From positions 1-42,511 of the forward strand of contig CALGOZ010000062.1 of assembly GCA_937960785.1 (NCBI GenBank): a DNA stretch of 42,511 nt, written 5' to 3'. A model generated the notes under the pieces. The model searched no databases. It was given only the letters and a program-made list of their open reading frames with translations, and had not been told where the DNA came from. The translations under genes and the position numbers were made by a program. This stretch comes from an uncultured Pseudogracilibacillus sp. (GTDB lineage: Bacteria > Bacillota > Bacilli > Bacillales > Amphibacillaceae). Of this stretch, positions 1-7,921 are shown piece after piece; position 1 is the first letter of the stretch; the number at the start of each line of letters is the position of its first letter.

Positions 1-140
1 ACACACGAAAATGCGATTTTCACTAACTTCAGGTACGCGGCAGCTTCCAGCACACACGAAAATGCAGTTTCCACTAACTTCAGGTGTGCGGGAAGATTCA
101 ACACTCGAAATATACGTTTTACATCAACTTTAAGCGTACA
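1..140. repeat. Degenerate tandem repeat, about 51-bp unit, three copies
   Basis: Two well-matched copies start at 1 and 52, and a third, more diverged copy starts at about 101-103. Each has a CGAAAAT-like core, a T-rich arm, then ACTAACTTCAGGT or a close variant and a GC-rich tail. In copy 1, GAAAAT-GCG-ATTTTC is a perfect inverted repeat; in copy 2, CACAC and GTGTG could close a longer hairpin. The array may continue left of the window. It lies beyond the rplT terminator and has no credible reading frame. Function unknown; it looks like an intergenic repeat family. Confidence 0.6.
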
Positions 141-164
141 ACCGGCTTCGATGTCAAACTGAAT

Positions 165-202
165 AAAATAAAAAAAACACCAAATCGACTAGGATTCGGT
201 GC
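165..202 (-). terminator. Rho-independent terminator of infC-rpmI-rplT
   Basis: Read on the minus strand, a 9-bp stem (193-201 with 178-186, one G-U pair) and a 6-base loop are followed by a run of eight Ts. It sits about 10 bases after the rplT stop codon and closes the operon. Confidence 0.88.
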
Positions 203-211
203 TTTTGTTCG

Positions 212-565
212 TTATAAAGCTGACTTTGCTTTATTTACTAATTCAGCAAATGCTTTTTCATCGTTAACCGCTAAGTCAGCTAACATCTTACGGTTAATGT
301 CAATATTCGCTTTCTTTAAGCCGTGCATTAACTGGCTGTAAGAAATATCATTTAAACGTGCCGCAGCGTTAATACGTGTAATCCATAATTTACGGAAATC
401 ACGCTTACGCTGTCTGCGGTCACGGTATGCATATTGACCTGATTTCATTACTTGTTGTTTTGCAGTTCTAAATAATGCATGTTTGGAACCATAGTAACCT
501 TTTGCTAATTTTAGGACACGTTTACGACGTCTACGTGCCGTTGGTCCACGTTTTACTCGAGCCAT
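212..565 (-). CDS. rplT: Large ribosomal subunit protein bL20
   Basis: This 117-residue, strongly basic protein matches bL20 in length and sequence: an Arg/Lys-rich N-terminal tail (ARVKRGPTARRRRKRVLKLA) and a conserved globular C-terminal half. It binds 23S rRNA early in 50S assembly. It is the last gene of infC-rpmI-rplT, 34 bases after rpmI, with a strong AGGAGG site before the ATG. In Firmicutes bL20 is also the repressor of its own operon, binding the leader that is visible here at 1383-1530. Nothing is missing or unusual. Confidence 0.97.
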   Translation of the reverse strand: MARVKRGPTARRRRKRVLKLAKGYYGSKHALFRTAKQQVMKSGQYAYRDRRQRKRDFRKLWITRINAAARLNDISYSQLMHGLKKANIDINRKMLADLAVNDEKAFAELVNKAKSAL

Positions 566-599
566 TGTAATACCTCCTACAATCTATCTTCCATGTTTA

Positions 600-794
600 T
601 TATCGTGGTAACATTTGATCAATACGTTTTTGGTCTGACTTTGAAACTAAAGCTGATTTGCGTAATTTACGCTTTTGTTTTTGCGTTTTATTTGCAAATA
701 AGTGACTTGTATATGCGTGGCCTCGTTTTAACTTACCTGAAGCCGTACGCTTAAAACGCTTTTGCGAACCTTTGTGAGTCTTCATTTTTGACAT
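600..794 (-). CDS. rpmI: Large ribosomal subunit protein bL35
   Basis: This is a 64-residue basic protein with the typical bL35 pattern (start MSKMKTHKGSQKRF, end SDQKRIDQMLPR). It is a late-assembling 50S protein. A GGAGGAA site lies seven bases before the first ATG, which favours this start over the in-frame ATG three codons later. It is the middle gene of infC-rpmI-rplT, about 33 bases after infC, and should be controlled with it through the leader at 1383-1530. Confidence 0.97.
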   Translation of the reverse strand: MSKMKTHKGSQKRFKRTASGKLKRGHAYTSHLFANKTQKQKRKLRKSALVSKSDQKRIDQMLPR

Positions 795-827
795 TTTCGT
801 TTCCTCCTTAAAAACTATCTTGCATAC

Positions 828-1349
828 TTACTTCTTTTTTTCAGGAATTGGAGCTAGTACCATAAACATTTGGCGACCTTCCATCTTCGCCCGGGATTCT
901 ACGATTGCAATATCTTTTACTTCATCTGCTAAGCGTTGTAATACTTCCTGACCGAGATCTTTGTGAGTAATTGCTCGACCTCGAAAGCGTACGGACGCCT
1001 TAACCTTGTCGCCACTCTTAATGAAACGGCGGGTATGACGTAATTTCGTATTGAAATCGTGATCCCCAATTGCTGGTGTAAAGCGAACTTCCTTAATGTT
1101 AATAACTCGTTGTTTCTTCCGTGCCTCTCGCTCACGCTTTTGTTGCTCATAACGATACTTACCATAATCCATAATTCGACAGACTGGTGGTTTTGCATTC
1201 GGCGCAACTAAAACTAAATCGAGCTCACGAGTTCTTGCAATTTCTAACGCTTCTTGACGAGATTTCACTCCTAATTGTTCTCCATCTGCATCAATTAGAC
1301 GAACTTCTCTGGCACGAATCGACTCATTAACATTCATGTCCTTGCTAAT
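828..1349 (-). CDS. infC: Translation initiation factor IF-3, ATT start codon
   Basis: IF-3 binds the 30S subunit, prevents premature 50S joining and proofreads start-codon choice. The frame is open further upstream (to an ATG at 1412), but that start lies inside the leader attenuator and would add 21 residues unlike IF-3. I place the start at the ATT codon 1347-1349: a perfect GGAGGTGG (1356-1363) ends six bases before it, and the 173-residue product begins ISKDMNVNESIRAREVRL, as the family does. An ATT/AUU start is a known infC speciality that allows IF-3 to limit its own synthesis. The internal ATG at 1336 has no good site. The C-terminal part (GRAITHKDLG, SRAKMEGRQMFMVLAP) is the 30S-binding domain. 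Confidence 0.9.
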   Translation of the reverse strand: MSKDMNVNESIRAREVRLIDADGEQLGVKSRQEALEIARTRELDLVLVAPNAKPPVCRIMDYGKYRYEQQKREREARKKQRVINIKEVRFTPAIGDHDFNTKLRHTRRFIKSGDKVKASVRFRGRAITHKDLGQEVLQRLADEVKDIAIVESRAKMEGRQMFMVLAPIPEKKK

Positions 1350-1382
1350 ATCTAGCCACCTCCAAAAATTTTCGACCCAAAA

Positions 1383-1530
1383 AACAAGAGGAAAAACAAA
1401 AAGTGGGCGCAATTATGCACCCACTATATCCCTTTAAATTACACATTTAAAAGTAACGAAACCAGCCAACAACATCGAAGGATGCGTCGGACAGGTGAGA
1501 AGCGGGTGCTCCTACTTGTCGTTTAGATCA
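1383..1530 (-). promoter_or_regulatory. L20-type leader with transcription attenuator upstream of infC
   Basis: Between promoter and infC, the minus strand carries a terminator hairpin (arms within 1403-1424, one mismatch) followed by a T-rich run (1392-1402). Further upstream an element containing GCACCC (1504-1509) is complementary to GGGTGC in the promoter-proximal terminator arm (1417-1422), so the two can form an alternative antiterminator. This is the layout of the B. subtilis L20 leader, in which bL20 binding favours termination. The long-range pairing is seen in the sequence; L20 control is inferred from the family. Confidence 0.85.
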
Positions 1531-1555
1531 TTCTCATATTTCATTTGACTAATAT

Positions 1556-1584
1556 ATAGTAACACAGTTAGTAAGTCATGTCAA
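1556..1584 (-). promoter_or_regulatory. Sigma-A promoter of infC-rpmI-rplT
   Basis: On the minus strand there is a perfect -35 TTGACA (1579-1584), a 17-bp spacer and -10 TACTAT (1556-1561). It lies just upstream of the L20 leader and just after the thrS stop codon. Confidence 0.8.
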
Positions 1585-1591
1585 ATTCTAA

Positions 1592-3529
1592 TTATTTATA
1601 ACTAACTTTCTCGGCAATTTCTCTTTTAATACTTTCTATAAATTGGTCAAGCGAAACTACTTCTGTCTTTTTCTCACCGTAACGACGAACGTTTACTGTG
1701 TTTGCTTCGGCTTCTTTATCTCCCAAGACGAGGGCGAAAGGGATTTTCTTCGTCTGAGCTTCGCGAATTTTATATCCTAACTTCTCATCTCGCGTATCAA
1801 CTTCTACACGTACTCCGGCTAACTGTAATTCATCGGCAACTTTATTTGCATAATCGAGATGAGCATCTACTGAGACTGGAATAATTTGTACCTGTACCGG
1901 AGCAAGCCATGTCGGAAAAGCTCCTTTATACTCTTCAATTAAATAAGCAACAAACCGTTCCATCGTCGAAACAACGCCTCGGTGAATAACGACTGGACGA
2001 TGCTCCTGACCATCTTGACCGATATACGTTAAATCAAATTGCTCTGGTAAGTGGAAATCAAGTTGAACTGTCGATAACGTCTCGTCATGACCTAAAGCAG
2101 TCTTAACTTGGACGTCGAGCTTTGGACCATAGAAGGCTGCTTCACCAATCGCTTCGACATACTCTAAGCCCATTTCGTCCATCGTCTCTTTAAGCATCGC
2201 TTGGGCTTGTTCCCACATTTCGTCATTATCGACATACTTTTCTTTATCTTCGGGATCACGATAAGAAAGACGGAAGTAATAATCGTCGATTGCAAAATCT
2301 TTATATACTTCTTGAATTAACTCGACGACACGTTTAAATTCATCTTTTAATTGGTCTGGGCGTGCAAAAATGTGCGCATCATTTAAAGTCATCCCACGAA
2401 CCCGTTGTAAACCAGCTAAGGCTCCTGACATTTCATAACGATGCATCATACCAAGTTCAGCGATTCGAACTGGTAACTGGCGATAACTGTAAAGGTTGTT
2501 TTTATACACCATCATATGATGTGGACAGTTCATTGGACGTAGGAATAGTTCTTCATTTTCCATTTCCATCGGTGGGAACATATCGTCTTGATAATGGTCG
2601 TAATGACCGCTTGTCTTATAAAGTTCAGCACTACCTAATACCGGTGTGTACACGTGTTCGTAGCCGAGCTTTTCTTCTAAATCGACGATATAACGCTCGA
2701 TGATTCGTCGAACTGTAGCACCTTTAGGCAACCAAATAGGTAAACCTTGCCCGACTTTTTGCGATACGGTAAATAATTCTAATTCTTTACCTAAACGACG
2801 ATGATCTCGCTCTTTACGTTCTTCGAGTAATTTTAAATACTCTTTTAACTGGGATTCCTTTTCAAAAGCGGTGCCGTAAATTCGTTGCAATTGTTTATTT
2901 TTACTATCGCCACGCCAGTAAGCACCAGAAATTGAGAGCAACTTGAAGGCTTTAATTTTACTTGTCGTCGGGACGTGTACACCACGACAAAGATCGAAAA
3001 ATTCCCCTTGGGTATAAATCGAAATCGTCTCTCCTTCAGGAATATCATCGATTAGTTCTAATTTTAAATCGTCACCTATTTCTTTAAACTTTTCAATCGC
3101 TTCTTCTCGACTTAACTCTGTCCGGACGATTTCTAAGTTTTCGTCGATAATTCGTTGCATTTCTTTTTCAATTCGTGGAAGATCTTCTGGGGTAATTGCT
3201 TCCTCCATATCAATATCGTAATAAAAACCTTCTTCAATTACAGGACCGACACCAAACTTCACATCGCCGTATAGCCGTTTGATTGCCTGTGCCATTAAGT
3301 GGGCTGTGGAATGACGCATAATGTCGATTCCTTCTTTATCGCGGTAGGTAATTAATTCAATCGAACCGTCCTCAGTTAATGGTGCTCGAAGATCAACTAA
3401 TTCACCATTGAAGCGAACAGCTAGTGATTGGCGTCGTAAGCCGGGAGAAATCGATTGAGCAATATCTTCTCCTGTCGTGCCTTTTTCAAATTGTTTCGTA
3501 TTTCCATCTGGAAACGTAATCGTAATCAA
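1592..3529 (-). CDS. thrS: Threonyl-tRNA synthetase
   Basis: Class II synthetase that charges tRNA-Thr. The 645 residues are the full bacterial length. Order of domains: TGS (about 1-62); editing domain with the HSTAHLMAQ motif (about 70-220); class II catalytic core with motif 2 around RYEMSGALAGLQRVRG, zinc-binding Cys in RPMNCPHHM (near 334), and motif 3 HRGVVSTMERF; anticodon-binding domain (about 540-640). The start is TTG (3527-3529) behind AGGAGTG; no in-frame ATG gives the conserved ITITFPDG start. It is transcribed alone behind a T-box leader, with the infC promoter directly after its stop. Confidence 0.97.
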   Translation of the reverse strand: MITITFPDGNTKQFEKGTTGEDIAQSISPGLRRQSLAVRFNGELVDLRAPLTEDGSIELITYRDKEGIDIMRHSTAHLMAQAIKRLYGDVKFGVGPVIEEGFYYDIDMEEAITPEDLPRIEKEMQRIIDENLEIVRTELSREEAIEKFKEIGDDLKLELIDDIPEGETISIYTQGEFFDLCRGVHVPTTSKIKAFKLLSISGAYWRGDSKNKQLQRIYGTAFEKESQLKEYLKLLEERKERDHRRLGKELELFTVSQKVGQGLPIWLPKGATVRRIIERYIVDLEEKLGYEHVYTPVLGSAELYKTSGHYDHYQDDMFPPMEMENEELFLRPMNCPHHMMVYKNNLYSYRQLPVRIAELGMMHRYEMSGALAGLQRVRGMTLNDAHIFARPDQLKDEFKRVVELIQEVYKDFAIDDYYFRLSYRDPEDKEKYVDNDEMWEQAQAMLKETMDEMGLEYVEAIGEAAFYGPKLDVQVKTALGHDETLSTVQLDFHLPEQFDLTYIGQDGQEHRPVVIHRGVVSTMERFVAYLIEEYKGAFPTWLAPVQVQIIPVSVDAHLDYANKVADELQLAGVRVEVDTRDEKLGYKIREAQTKKIPFALVLGDKEAEANTVNVRRYGEKKTEVVSLDQFIESIKREIAEKVSYK

Positions 3530-3576
3530 TGTGCTTCACTCCTAAACTATATTCGTAAAAGTTTTCTATATTTACA

Positions 3577-3850
3577 AAATAAAAACACTCATCCCAAAGT
3601 AAAGAAGGGACGAGTGTTGGTCGTGGTTCCACCCTTATTCTCAATTCGTCCAAACGAATTGACTTCATTAAGAACTCGATATCGAGAGTTAGTCGCTACG
3701 ATTTACTTCAATTTCAACCGTAGAGCTCCTAGGAGGTAACTGCTAGCGTGTAAAGAGGAAGCTCTCAGCCAAGACTTCCTTCTCTGTCTTCCACATCTCT
3801 AACAATCATGGCCTAGTCATCGCTTTATTATACAGCTTTTTTCATTGAGA
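3577..3850 (-). promoter_or_regulatory. T-box riboswitch leader of thrS with terminator
   Basis: The minus strand carries the T-box signature GGGTGGAACCACG (within 3621-3634) immediately before a terminator whose 12-bp stem (3607-3618 with 3584-3595, one G-U pair) runs into T-rich sequence. Uncharged tRNA-Thr should pair with the leader and favour the antiterminator, turning thrS on. A possible threonine specifier codon, ACC, lies at 3735-3737 next to a stem-forming AGCTCT/AGAGCT pair, but I did not fold the whole stem I, so the specifier is tentative. Confidence 0.92.
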
Positions 3851-3852
3851 GT

Positions 3853-3882
3853 ATTATAGCATAGGAATTCAAATAAGTTCAA
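3853..3882 (-). promoter_or_regulatory. Promoter of thrS leader
   Basis: On the minus strand: -35 TTGAAC (3877-3882), 18-bp spacer, perfect -10 TATAAT (3853-3858) preceded by TGC (extended -10). Transcription would start just upstream of the T-box. The remaining 80 bases up to ytxC show nothing else I can support. Confidence 0.75.
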
Positions 3883-3963
3883 TGTAAAACTATTATTAAT
3901 CGTAACATACGTTAAAGATTACGATTACGTGATACTAAATTTCACAATTATACTAGTATCTAG

Positions 3964-4788
3964 TTATTTCTGAATAAGGAAAGGAAATGATTTTTCCGAA
4001 GTAAAGGTCGCTCGTTCTTCAAAAATAGACCGGAGAGTCATCATTTTTCCATCGATTTCATCTACACCATAAATGTATAGTTGCTTCGGTAACAAGGCAA
4101 TTACTGGGGCAATATTCCACTCTGTCTCATCTAGGCCAAATAAGTACAAAGGAGCTCGTTTCATTTCATTTCGTAAATAAGTGCGTGAAAGTTTTATCCC
4201 ATCTTCGGAAAAAAATTGAAATGGATCCCCTTGAACAATATGCAATGTCGAGCGTTTCGGTGTTGACTTTCTCACATAACTTCTTAACTTTTGTACGAAA
4301 GCTTGATATTCTTCTTCTCGTTTCATTTCATCGATTGCAAAGCCGACGATATCAATTAATTGATGATGAAATATTTTAAATTGAAAAAGTACGAACGTTT
4401 CAAATTGAATGTATAACGATGTAGGGGAATGCTTTTCAAAATGATCGGAAATTCGTTTATATAAATAACTAAATAAAGAACGATGCTGGAACCATTTTTT
4501 CATAAACGGACAATCTCGTAAAAGCCAATTCGTATATTCGATAATTCGTTCGAGGTCTGTTGGATCGGAATAAAAGTAATACTTTTTTGCTATTCGTTCA
4601 ATTTCTTGTGGGAGTTGCACTGTAATATAAACAGAGACGACATATGTAAAAAGTTGTTCTTTCGGAATGTTCATCTTTATTTGTAAATTCTTTTGTTCTG
4701 TTTCTTCGAACGTCTGCGCGGTAGGCAACAGCGATAAAAAAACTCGATACGGTTCTTTGTGGTGAAAATGGATTTTATGCAAAAACAA
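3964..4788 (-). CDS. ytxC: YtxC-family putative sporulation protein
   Basis: This 274-residue protein matches the YtxC family of spore-forming Bacillales in length, composition and position between thrS and dnaI. No catalytic motif or membrane segment is evident; the middle is rich in aromatic and basic residues (for example IERIAKKYYFYSDPTDLERI). The start is TTG (4786-4788) directly behind GGAGGTCGA. The family is linked to sporulation but has no defined biochemical role, so only the family name is claimed. It is separated from dnaI by 67 bases. Confidence 0.8.
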   Translation of the reverse strand: MFLHKIHFHHKEPYRVFLSLLPTAQTFEETEQKNLQIKMNIPKEQLFTYVVSVYITVQLPQEIERIAKKYYFYSDPTDLERIIEYTNWLLRDCPFMKKWFQHRSLFSYLYKRISDHFEKHSPTSLYIQFETFVLFQFKIFHHQLIDIVGFAIDEMKREEEYQAFVQKLRSYVRKSTPKRSTLHIVQGDPFQFFSEDGIKLSRTYLRNEMKRAPLYLFGLDETEWNIAPVIALLPKQLYIYGVDEIDGKMMTLRSIFEERATFTSEKSFPFLIQK

Positions 4789-4855
4789 TCGACCTCCATC
4801 CTTGAAAAATTGATTACATTACATCCTATGGATAAGAGGTCGAAAAAATGTTAGT

Positions 4856-5791
4856 TTATTGTTCGTGACGGCGATTTTTTCCACCGACGTGGACTTCAGT
4901 ACTTACTTGTTTAATTCGCTCCATTATTCTACCTGCTTTTACTTTTTCAATTTCGCCACGGGTCGTTTTTGCTAATACTGTTTCTAACTGTTCCATCGTA
5001 TAATTCGAGGTGAAAAAGACTGGTAAATTTTCCATCATACGGTATTGTAAAATTGCACCGAGCACTTCATCGCGGAACCAAGCAGATAAGTTTTCTGCTC
5101 CGATATCATCGAGCATTAGGACTTCAGCTTCTTTAAATACAGCAATTTTTTCCTGTACGGTATTATCTTCGATTGCACTTTGAATCATCCGGACAAACTC
5201 AGGCATATATATTAACGTCGAGGAAATGTTCAATTGCTGAAGAGCATTAGCAATCGCGCCGAGAAAATATGTTTTTCCAACACCAAAAGGACCGGCAAAG
5301 TAAATTCCTCGTCTTGGCAAGCCCTTTTCCGCTGCTTGTAAAAATTGATCGATTGCTTTAATCGCCTCTTTTCTACTTGCATCGATATATAGATGATCCA
5401 TTGTAGCATTTAAAATCTCCCGAGGCATATGTAAGCTTTTTATGAGGCGACGTTTTTCTTCCAGTTGTTCTGTGGCAATTTTTTTCGAACATTTTTCGTA
5501 CGTTAAATGTATATCATCATTGACAACTTGTAATTTCGGTGTAAGTCCTTGGACTAAGTTTTTACAAGTTTGTAATGAAGCACATTCGTCACAGTTTTTC
5601 GATTGGGTTTTATATTCATATAACCGATTCAATCGTTTTTCGATCGTTTTTTCTGTTAGTTCAGGATGTGCTTCTAAAAATTGTTCAATCGGAGGGTACG
5701 CTAACACTTCTTGACGTAAGGCATCATGACGAGCTTTGAAGTTTTTGTTTTGTTTGATCAACTGTTCTAAAGTCGATTGTAATGATTTCAT
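4856..5791 (-). CDS. dnaI: Primosomal protein DnaI (helicase loader)
   Basis: An AAA+ ATPase that loads the replicative helicase DnaC with DnaB and DnaD at the origin and at restarted forks. Seen: N-terminal helicase-binding domain with a zinc-binding Cys cluster (CDECASLQTC), Walker A GPFGVGKT (about residue 170), Walker B VLMLDDIGAE, and an arginine-rich tail (GRIMERI). The reading frame allows ATG at 5800, but GAGGG abuts that codon with no spacer; the second ATG (5789-5791) is nine bases from it and is preferred. dnaB ends 23 bases upstream, so the two are co-transcribed. Confidence 0.93.
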   Translation of the reverse strand: MKSLQSTLEQLIKQNKNFKARHDALRQEVLAYPPIEQFLEAHPELTEKTIEKRLNRLYEYKTQSKNCDECASLQTCKNLVQGLTPKLQVVNDDIHLTYEKCSKKIATEQLEEKRRLIKSLHMPREILNATMDHLYIDASRKEAIKAIDQFLQAAEKGLPRRGIYFAGPFGVGKTYFLGAIANALQQLNISSTLIYMPEFVRMIQSAIEDNTVQEKIAVFKEAEVLMLDDIGAENLSAWFRDEVLGAILQYRMMENLPVFFTSNYTMEQLETVLAKTTRGEIEKVKAGRIMERIKQVSTEVHVGGKNRRHEQ

Positions 5792-5814
5792 AACATTCAT
5801 CCCTCATGTTTCTT

Positions 5815-7149
5815 TTATTTGCTACGATATTTCTTTAAAATTGCAAGCATTTCTTTTTCCGCTTCTTTATCTTCTTCCGTTCGTTCGACTTGATCTTCTT
5901 GTTGTTTATTTCGCTTTTTAAACCAATCGGGAATTACTTCTTGCGTCTTTTCATTTCGACTATAAGATTGGCGACGTTTCTGCGTCGACCCTTTCGACTG
6001 CTGTAAAGCGAATTCTACTGCTTCTCGCGCTGACTTTAATTGAGCTCGAGACCAGTGGCTTGCAACTTTCTCCATATACGGTCGGGATAACATCATATTC
6101 GTCTTCAACATAGTGAAGTGAATTAATACATTCATTACTGGGATTGGTAGGCCTTGTTGGACCATAATATCCCGAATCATTTTTAAGTCCTGTTCCGATG
6201 CTTGATGGCCATCGGATAAATCTTCTAGCAATTGTTTTGGTGTAATCGTCTCAAAGTGTTCGATTAACTGTTCGAACTTCGTTTCCGGGCGTTTGTTCTT
6301 TTTATTGGTAGCTTGCTTTTTCGCCTCTGGTGTAAAAGTTAATTTTATATCGCTTTTTGGAGTATCTTTTAAAAACAGGTCATGACAAGCCGCCTTAAAC
6401 TGTTCGATATCTAAGGTATGTTCCTCCGTTAGCGCCCAGAGAAGAGCTTTTTCAATTTCATAGGTTTCTAAGTCATATAAGTTCGCTAGTTGCGTAATAA
6501 TTCGTTTATTTTCTTTAGTAAATAGATTCGCTAAAGGAAGATTCCGTTGGCGCAAGGAATGTTGTAAAGAAGTAAAGTCAATCTTCCGTAATGTTATTTC
6601 AGGCTGTGATTGTATATTCGATTCTTTTTCTACCACAGATGGTTTTAGTTCAAACGTTTGAAATACGTCGTGGAACGAAGCGGTAATTTGTTTGCCTTTT
6701 TTATGTGTTTTCTCCGGTGTGTAGTACCCTTTTAATTGTTCGAATCGCTTTTTACCAACGTGACGCTCTAACAGTTGCGTCAACATTAGATCTGTAAAAA
6801 ATTGCGCTGGACTATAAGGAGGTATTAATTCATACGTAAATACCTTTGTTTCGTCATCTTCCTTATATGTACGTAGTAGGCCGATTCCTTCTAATTTTAA
6901 ACGTGCTTCATAAATTTCCCGTAACGAGAGGTTTAGGTGATTCATTAATGTATGATGCGTTTGTATTTGCTCTTTTTGTCGGGCGGTAAGACGAGCCTCA
7001 TAAAGGAAAAGCTCATACAAATGCACTGCATAAATCCCAATTAGCGGTTGGTATAGATGGTATAATGAAGCTTCGTATCGTTCTGGTAAACTAGCTTCTA
7101 ATACGACACGAAAACCATCGACGGGTAATAGCTCCCCGATATACTTCAC
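5815..7149 (-). CDS. dnaB: Replication initiation and membrane attachment protein DnaB
   Basis: Gram-positive DnaB (not the helicase) is a helicase co-loader acting with DnaI and DnaD and linked to membrane attachment of the origin. The 444 residues start as the family does (KYIGELLPVDGF) and end in a basic, Gln/Glu-rich tail. A DnaB_2/DnaD-like region covers the C-terminal part (about 300-400). The start is GTG (7147-7149) behind AAAGGAGGG. It begins 13 bases after nrdR and is followed by dnaI, the order nrdR-dnaB-dnaI also found in B. subtilis. Confidence 0.93.
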   Translation of the reverse strand: MKYIGELLPVDGFRVVLEASLPERYEASLYHLYQPLIGIYAVHLYELFLYEARLTARQKEQIQTHHTLMNHLNLSLREIYEARLKLEGIGLLRTYKEDDETKVFTYELIPPYSPAQFFTDLMLTQLLERHVGKKRFEQLKGYYTPEKTHKKGKQITASFHDVFQTFELKPSVVEKESNIQSQPEITLRKIDFTSLQHSLRQRNLPLANLFTKENKRIITQLANLYDLETYEIEKALLWALTEEHTLDIEQFKAACHDLFLKDTPKSDIKLTFTPEAKKQATNKKNKRPETKFEQLIEHFETITPKQLLEDLSDGHQASEQDLKMIRDIMVQQGLPIPVMNVLIHFTMLKTNMMLSRPYMEKVASHWSRAQLKSAREAVEFALQQSKGSTQKRRQSYSRNEKTQEVIPDWFKKRNKQQEDQVERTEEDKEAEKEMLAILKKYRSK

Positions 7150-7162
7150 CCTCGTCCCTCCT

Positions 7163-7630
7163 TTAGTCGTTTTTCTTCGGCTTATTTAGCAATTCTTTTA
7201 ATTCATCGAGAAAAATATTTATATTGTCGAATTTCCGATACACGGAAGCAAAACGTACATAAGCGACTTCATCGACTTCCGATAATCTTTCTAGAACCAT
7301 TTCTCCAATCGCACGACTTTCAATTTCTGGCTCTTCTGATTGCCTTACTTCTTGTTCAACATCCCTGGCAATCTCTTCAATCGTTTCGATTGGTACTGGA
7401 CGTTTTTCACAAGCGCGCATCAAACCGCGAATAATTTTTTCCCGATCGAATTCCTGACGTGTTCCGTCTCGCTTTTTAATTATTAAAGGGGCTTCCTCTT
7501 TCCTCTCAAAAGTACGGAAGCGAAAGCCACACCGTTCGCATTCTCTACGACGGCGAATTTCGTCGCCATCTTCATGGGGTCTTGAATCGAGTACTCGAGA
7601 ATGTTTGTGATAACATTTTGGACATTTCAT
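7163..7630 (-). CDS. nrdR: Transcriptional repressor NrdR
   Basis: NrdR represses ribonucleotide reductase genes when dATP/ATP occupies its ATP-cone. Seen: N-terminal zinc ribbon with two CxxC pairs (MKCPKC and CERCGFRF), the conserved VLDSRP and RRRREC segment, then an ATP-cone (about 45-135) beginning PLIIKKRDGTRQEF. The frame allows an ATG six codons earlier (7648), but almost all NrdR proteins begin MKCPxC, and GGAGTTGA lies eight bases before this ATG. The 155-residue length is normal. First gene of nrdR-dnaB-dnaI. Confidence 0.92.
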   Translation of the reverse strand: MKCPKCYHKHSRVLDSRPHEDGDEIRRRRECERCGFRFRTFERKEEAPLIIKKRDGTRQEFDREKIIRGLMRACEKRPVPIETIEEIARDVEQEVRQSEEPEIESRAIGEMVLERLSEVDEVAYVRFASVYRKFDNINIFLDELKELLNKPKKND

Positions 7631-7692
7631 CGTAACGTTCAACTCCATTTAGCTCCAACTTATTTCGTACCTATATAGTATAACTATTTTAA

Positions 7693-7723
7693 CACGTTTT
7701 ATCGAAAATGAACAAACTTGTTC
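7693..7723 (-). promoter_or_regulatory. Candidate nrdR promoter with palindrome
   Basis: On the minus strand, TTGTTC (7710-7715), an 18-bp spacer and TAAAAT form a modest promoter about 60 bases before nrdR. The -35 lies within a perfect 6-2-6 inverted repeat, GAACAA-AC-TTGTTC (7710-7723). The spacing between GAAC and GTTC is six, not the four of a Bacillus LexA box. Operator role is a guess. Confidence 0.35.
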
Positions 7724-7805
7724 TTATTTTATCTATAAAAGTACTTTATTAAAGGGATTATATAAATATTAGCACCACAATTAAGTGTAAAATATAAGCG
7801 GAAGC

Positions 7806-7858
7806 AAAATAAAACAAGGATGGCTGAATTTCACCAAATTAGGAAATTCACCATCCTT
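7806..7858 (-). terminator. Rho-independent terminator of gapB
   Basis: On the minus strand a long stem (7851-7858 with 7816-7823, extended by 7843-7849 with 7826-7832 across a small internal loop) is followed by a GTTTTATTTT run. It lies about 64 bases beyond the gapB stop. Confidence 0.85.
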
Positions 7859-7921
7859 CTTGTATCAAACTAATTTAAGTTTATGTCTCATCTGAAAAAA
7901 CATTCAGATGATATTCATCTA

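Noticed and set aside
1..140. CRISPR array
   Set aside because: Units are contiguous and diverged along their full length, without constant repeats and unique spacers; no cas genes are near.
828..1412. infC starting at ATG 1412 with 21 extra residues
   Set aside because: That ATG lies in the loop of the leader terminator and has no good binding site; the ATT at 1349 has a perfect one and gives the family's usual N-terminus.
2362..2703. Plus-strand open frame within thrS
   Set aside because: It is fully inside the thrS coding region on the other strand, has no binding site and shows no protein-family features.
7710..7723. LexA (SOS) box upstream of nrdR
   Set aside because: The half-sites GAAC and GTTC are separated by six bases; Bacillus LexA boxes need four.
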